Of a stretch of DNA of 8,550 bases, positions 6,190 to 8,550 are shown one piece after another. Position 1 is the stretch's first letter. Every line of letters begins with the position of its first letter. Made by a program: the position numbers and the translations under genes. Below the pieces are notes generated by a model. That model did no database searches, was not told the DNA's origin, and saw nothing but the letters and a program-made list of their open reading frames with translations. This DNA is from Candidatus Bathyarchaeota archaeon. GTDB taxonomy: Archaea > Thermoproteota > Bathyarchaeia > 40CM-2-53-6 > RBG-13-38-9. The DNA is taken from positions 1 to 8,550 of the forward strand of contig JAGTQO010000064.1 in assembly GCA_018396565.1 (NCBI GenBank), written 5' to 3'.

Positions 6190-7062
6190 TCAAGCAGTTT
6201 TGTTCTGTGGCTTCTGGCCCTCAGGCTTTCTCGACCGCCTCCTCCTGTAAAGAAAGTATGCTGGTAATCCAACTATCAATATGAATGGTAGTAGGGAGAC
6301 TACGATTATTATGAGACCCCTCAGGACTGTGAAGAAGCCTCTCATAGCAGCCTCCAGTGTTGAGCCCCAGTCCATTCCTGGGGGTGTGAATGGTGGCGGC
6401 GGGGTTATGAGGTTCACTGTTATCAGAGACATGGCTACGCTCCTCTCCAAATAGTTTATCTGGCCTTGGAGGCTCTCTATCTCCCCTCTAACCCGACCTA
6501 GCTCCCTCTCTATCTGGAGTACTTCATCGACTTTTGCAGCTTTTTCAAAGAGCCCTACTAAACGTTGCTCTTGAACCTGAAGATTCTTGAGTCTAGACTT
6601 CAAGTCTATATAACGCTCCGTTACATCGTCGCTGGTTGTATGCTCATCCAGAACCTTACCGTAACCTTCAATCTCAACCATTGTTCTATGGAATACTTCT
6701 TGTGGAATTCTGATCGTTATCTGGGCGACGATTCTTGTTCCAGAGGTTGACCTCGATGAGCCGGCTACATATCCACCCCGCCCCTCAGCAAGAGACCTCA
6801 CCTTGCCCAGGGTTCCTTCAATATCATCGGTCTCAATAGATACGTATCCGTTATAGATGACCATCCTGCCTTCAGGTGCCTTATACTCCAATGTTTTTGG
6901 GCTTGGGGTTGTAATTGGAGGGGGAGCAGCCGCTGGGAACGATTCTGGCCTTGCAAGCCTCTCCCTCTCCTGGAGGGGTATAATGATTGTGCCTACTGTT
7001 AATGACGCTGCCACAACTATGATTAGAGCCGCTATCGCCGCAGCAAGTCTTGCTTTTGACAT
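6190..7062 (-). CDS. DUF4349 domain protein, membrane-anchored with coiled coil
   Basis: 290 residues from ATG 7062. The order is: N-terminal hydrophobic anchor or uncleaved signal (about 6-30); Pro/Ala-rich linker (38-57) with APPPITTPSP; DUF4349 region (about 66-271) beginning RMVIYNGYVSIETDD, with GGYVAGSSRSTSGTR, ITIRIPQEVFHRTM and TSDDVTERYIDLKSRLKN; a heptad-rich coiled coil (about 152-208) including LQIERELGRVRGEIESLQ; LITVNLITPPPPF; a second membrane segment (about 245-272); and a basic RRRRSRK tail. Both ends are therefore membrane-anchored, with the middle outside the cell and the basic tail inside by the positive-inside rule. Bacterial members are often lipoproteins, but no lipobox cysteine is present here. 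The family has no established biochemical function. It is divergent from the peroxiredoxin gene across a 262-nt spacer, with no operon partner. The domain call is firm, the role unknown. Confidence 0.85.
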   Translation of the reverse strand: MSKARLAAAIAALIIVVAASLTVGTIIIPLQERERLARPESFPAAAPPPITTPSPKTLEYKAPEGRMVIYNGYVSIETDDIEGTLGKVRSLAEGRGGYVAGSSRSTSGTRIVAQITIRIPQEVFHRTMVEIEGYGKVLDEHTTSDDVTERYIDLKSRLKNLQVQEQRLVGLFEKAAKVDEVLQIERELGRVRGEIESLQGQINYLERSVAMSLITVNLITPPPPFTPPGMDWGSTLEAAMRGFFTVLRGLIIIVVSLLPFILIVGLPAYFLYRRRRSRKPEGQKPQNKTA

Positions 7063-7092
7063 TTCCCATCGGCTAGATTACTGTGACTCTAC

Positions 7093-7100
7093 AATAAAGA
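7093..7100 (-). promoter_or_regulatory. possible TATA box of the DUF4349 gene
   Basis: TCTTTATT on the minus strand lies about 34 nt upstream of ATG 7062. It is AT-rich and correctly placed, with a 13-nt dyad (7112-7124) just upstream of it. Confidence 0.4.
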
Positions 7101-7111
7101 GTTAAGGTTTA

Positions 7112-7124
7112 GAACATCATGTTC
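7112..7124. promoter_or_regulatory. perfect dyad GAACATCATGTTC, candidate operator
   Basis: Two 6-bp half sites (7112-7117 and 7119-7124) around one central base form a perfect inverted repeat. It lies 12 nt upstream of the DUF4349 TATA candidate, in the divergent spacer with the peroxiredoxin gene. The position and symmetry suit a dimeric regulator. No such regulator is encoded nearby, so function is inferred only. Confidence 0.35.
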
Positions 7125-7243
7125 GACTGTTGAAACATGCTTCGAGTTTTCGATGTTTTATCGTCATTTATGAGTTTGATGTCAAAAATGTAGCATTATT
7201 TGAATATAGGCTTGAATCTAAGTAGAAAAAGAAAAAAATAGTG

Positions 7244-7250
7244 TATAAAA
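7244..7250 (+). promoter_or_regulatory. TATA box of the peroxiredoxin gene
   Basis: TATAAAA at 7244-7250, preceded by an A-rich stretch (7225-7239) that could include the BRE. Initiation near 7273 would give a leader of about 50 nt, long for this window. That leaves room for regulation between promoter and start; the palindrome TAATCGATTA (7302-7311) lies in the leader. Confidence 0.6.
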
Positions 7251-7314
7251 TCGATATTTTTCTATTGTTTAACCGTAAAGCCTTAGTAGTGAAAACAGGC
7301 ATAATCGATTAGAT

Positions 7315-7318
7315 GGTG
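7315..7318 (+). promoter_or_regulatory. ribosome binding site deciding the peroxiredoxin start
   Basis: GGTG at 7315-7318 is 6 nt before ATG 7325, the best spacing for a start in this frame. A TTG directly before it (7322) is a less likely start. Confidence 0.55.
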
Positions 7319-7324
7319 TAGTTG

Positions 7325-7984
7325 ATGAAAGAGGGAGTCCCCACAGAGGGTTGGGGCAGGTCTTTACCGCAGATAGGCCAGGAAGCGCCAGACTTCGAGG
7401 CTAAAAGCAACCGTGGCGACATCAGACTCTCAGACTTCAGGGGAAGGTGGGTGATTCTGTTCTCTCACCCCGCAGACTTCACACCAGTATGCACAACAGA
7501 ATTCATTGCCTTCGCAGAGATATATGGAGAGTTGAAGAAGAGAGATGTTGAGCTCATAGGGCTGAGCATAGACAGCATATACTCCCATATAGCATGGGTT
7601 AGAAACATAGAGGAGAAGATGAAGGTCAAGATACCGTTCCCGATAATAGCTGACCTAGACATGAAGGTTTCAAGAATGTATGGAATGATACATCCAGAGG
7701 AGAGCTCAACGGCCTCAGTAAGATCGGTCTTCTTCATAGACCCAGAAGGAAAGATAAGGGCCATAATCTATTACCCAATGTCGACAGGGAGAAACATGAG
7801 CGAGATCCTGAGGGTTATAGACTCTCTGCAGACAGTTGACAAACACAATGTGGCCACACCAGCAAACTGGAAGCCTGGAGACCCCGTAATAGTTCCTCCA
7901 CCGATAACCCAGGAAGGAGCCGAGAAGAGGCTCAGGGAAGGCTACGAATGCAAAGACTGGTACCTATGCAAGAAGAAGCTGTAA
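7325..7984 (+). CDS. peroxiredoxin, Prx6-type archaeal thioredoxin peroxidase
   Basis: 219 residues from ATG 7325. The peroxidatic site is PADFTPVCTTEF, with P49, T53 and C56; the partner arginine is R133 in ASVRSVFF. Two more cysteines near the end, C209 and C215 in GYECKDWYLCKK, have the spacing of Aeropyrum pernix peroxiredoxin (C50, C207, C213). There a C-terminal cysteine resolves the sulfenate, so the enzyme works as a two-cysteine peroxidase despite its Prx6 fold. It reduces H2O2 and organic peroxides with thiol electrons, presumably from a thioredoxin/glutaredoxin-like system not seen here; related archaeal enzymes form decamers. Length and the C-terminal arm (NWKPGDPVIVPPP) are normal for this group. 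It has its own TATA box and leader, followed by a T-tract terminator, so it is probably monocistronic. With the flavodiiron protein it fits oxygen and peroxide defence. Confidence 0.95.
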   Translation: MKEGVPTEGWGRSLPQIGQEAPDFEAKSNRGDIRLSDFRGRWVILFSHPADFTPVCTTEFIAFAEIYGELKKRDVELIGLSIDSIYSHIAWVRNIEEKMKVKIPFPIIADLDMKVSRMYGMIHPEESSTASVRSVFFIDPEGKIRAIIYYPMSTGRNMSEILRVIDSLQTVDKHNVATPANWKPGDPVIVPPPITQEGAEKRLREGYECKDWYLCKKKL

Positions 7985-7989
7985 ACCTC

Positions 7990-8000
7990 CACTTTTTATT
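7990..8000 (+). terminator. T-rich terminator of the peroxiredoxin gene
   Basis: CACTTTTTATT (five T at 7993-7997, then ATT) begins 6 nt after the stop codon on the coding strand. This is typical of archaeal intrinsic termination, with no hairpin needed. The remaining spacer to 8182 shows no recognised gene. Confidence 0.5.
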
Positions 8001-8128
8001 AGTATGCATTCTCGTAATCGAATAGTGGCCAAACCAGCAGATAGCCGACAGAAACACCCATAAAATTAACTTTAATGAAGGTAGGTCGGATTACGTTACT
8101 CGTTTATCTCCGCCTTTACATGTCTGAA

Positions 8129-8136
8129 GATTTATG
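8129..8136 (+). promoter_or_regulatory. possible TATA box of the AN1/M50 gene
   Basis: GATTTATG at 8129-8136 predicts initiation near 8158 and a leader of about 25 nt to ATG 8183. The match is moderate. Confidence 0.3.
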
Positions 8137-8182
8137 AGTGTGGAGGGCTCAAGACGTAGATTGTTTGATGGCGGTATGATAA

Positions 8183-8550
8183 ATGGCTAGATGTGAATTC
8201 TGCGGTGTTGAGGCGGATTTCCCCTTCATCTGCAGCTATTGCAGGAGACCCTACTGCGTCGGCCATAGATTGCCGGAGGCTCATGAATGCCCGAACATAA
8301 TATTCGCAAGGCCCCCGGACCATGTAAGGAAGATTTTCGAGGGTAGACTTGAGGAGCCGGCAAGACACGTCAGACCGGTCTTAACTTCAGAATTGAAACA
8401 GTTGCTTTTGGCCTGGCTTGTCCTAGGATTCTGCTTCTCAGTCAACAGCCTCACCGCACCCCAACTATTCATCACAACACTCCTCATATCTCTCGGAACT
8501 TTGGGATTAGGATTCATAGGACATGAGCTTGCACATAGGTATGTGGCTCG
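8183..8550 (+). CDS. AN1-type zinc finger joined to site-2-protease-like membrane metalloprotease, 3' truncated by window edge
   Basis: Frame open from ATG 8183 to the window end (122 codons visible). Residues 4-36 hold a complete AN1-type zinc-binding set: C4, C7, C17, C20, C25, H28, H34 and C36, in the order CEFC, CSYC, CVGH and HEC. A charged linker of about 35 residues follows, then hydrophobic segments near 72-89 and 94-113. The visible part ends with FIGHELAHRYVA, whose H114-E115-x-x-H118 is the zinc-metalloprotease HExxH motif at a membrane-segment position, as in M50/site-2 proteases. The third zinc ligand and remaining membrane segments would lie outside the window. The likely role is a polytopic membrane protease with a cytosolic N-terminal zinc finger that may recruit substrates; the target is unknown. 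AN1 fingers linked to membrane domains occur in archaea, so this is probably a known architecture. The AN1 call is firm; the protease call rests on one motif plus hydrophobic context. Confidence 0.8.
   Translation, partial: MARCEFCGVEADFPFICSYCRRPYCVGHRLPEAHECPNIIFARPPDHVRKIFEGRLEEPARHVRPVLTSELKQLLLAWLVLGFCFSVNSLTAPQLFITTLLISLGTLGLGFIGHELAHRYVA

Noticed and set aside
8075..8137. A 20-codon frame starting MKVGRITLLVY before the AN1/M50 gene
   Set aside because: It is very short, lacks a ribosome site, and overlaps the likely promoter of the next gene.
8132..8517. Two minus-strand 78-codon frames opposite the AN1/M50 gene
   Set aside because: They run antisense to the zinc-finger and membrane coding region and contain no recognisable motif.

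Overview
The window looks like a stretch of an archaeal chromosome. The evidence is the gene set (a PAC2-family protein, TruD, a flavodiiron protein, a DUF354 protein, and an AN1 zinc finger joined to a membrane HExxH protease), TATA-like boxes about 25-35 nt upstream of several starts, short leaders, GGTG-type ribosome sites, and heavy use of AGG/AGA and ATA codons. An anaerobic or microaerophilic member of the TACK lineages (for example Bathyarchaeia) is my best guess. That placement is inference and cannot be settled from this sequence alone.

Layout. Bases 1-780 (+) are the 3' part of a DUF354 GT-B-fold protein. Bases 871-2064 (+) encode an A-type flavoprotein (flavodiiron O2/NO reductase). 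Bases 2216-3308 (+) encode the tRNA pseudouridine synthase TruD, whose frame is broken by a precise 34-nt insertion. Bases 3310-4095 (-) encode a PAC2-family protein that converges on truD with a 1-nt gap. Bases 4260-4673 (+) encode a thioredoxin-coupled-type arsenate reductase. Bases 4780-5583 (+) encode a stand-alone ABC ATPase of the ModF/YlmA type. Bases 5670-6074 (-) encode a short MgtC/SapB membrane protein. Bases 6190-7062 (-) encode a DUF4349 membrane-anchored coiled-coil protein. Bases 7325-7984 (+) encode a Prx6-type peroxiredoxin. Bases 8183-8550 (+) are the 5' part of an AN1 zinc finger/M50-like protease gene. No stretch of 300 bases lacks a gene. No tRNA, rRNA, CRISPR array, insertion sequence or phage gene was seen.

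How the genes relate. There is no long operon; most genes have their own promoter-like sequence and strand changes are frequent. The flavodiiron protein (O2 to water) and the peroxiredoxin (peroxide reduction) suit an organism that must remove oxygen. The arsenate reductase adds a redox detoxification function. TruD and the PAC2 protein are housekeeping-type genes.

The most unusual item is in truD. A 15-nt direct repeat (2365-2379 and 2399-2413) brackets 19 nt that, together with the last 6 nt of the first repeat copy, form a perfect 25-nt inverted copy of the region just upstream of the gene (2183-2207). Removing 34 nt restores a full TruD frame, and the catalytic Asp lies beyond the break. 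This is the signature expected of a replication template switch, either a real mutation or an amplification/assembly artefact. I did not find a convincing new defence or mobile system in this window.
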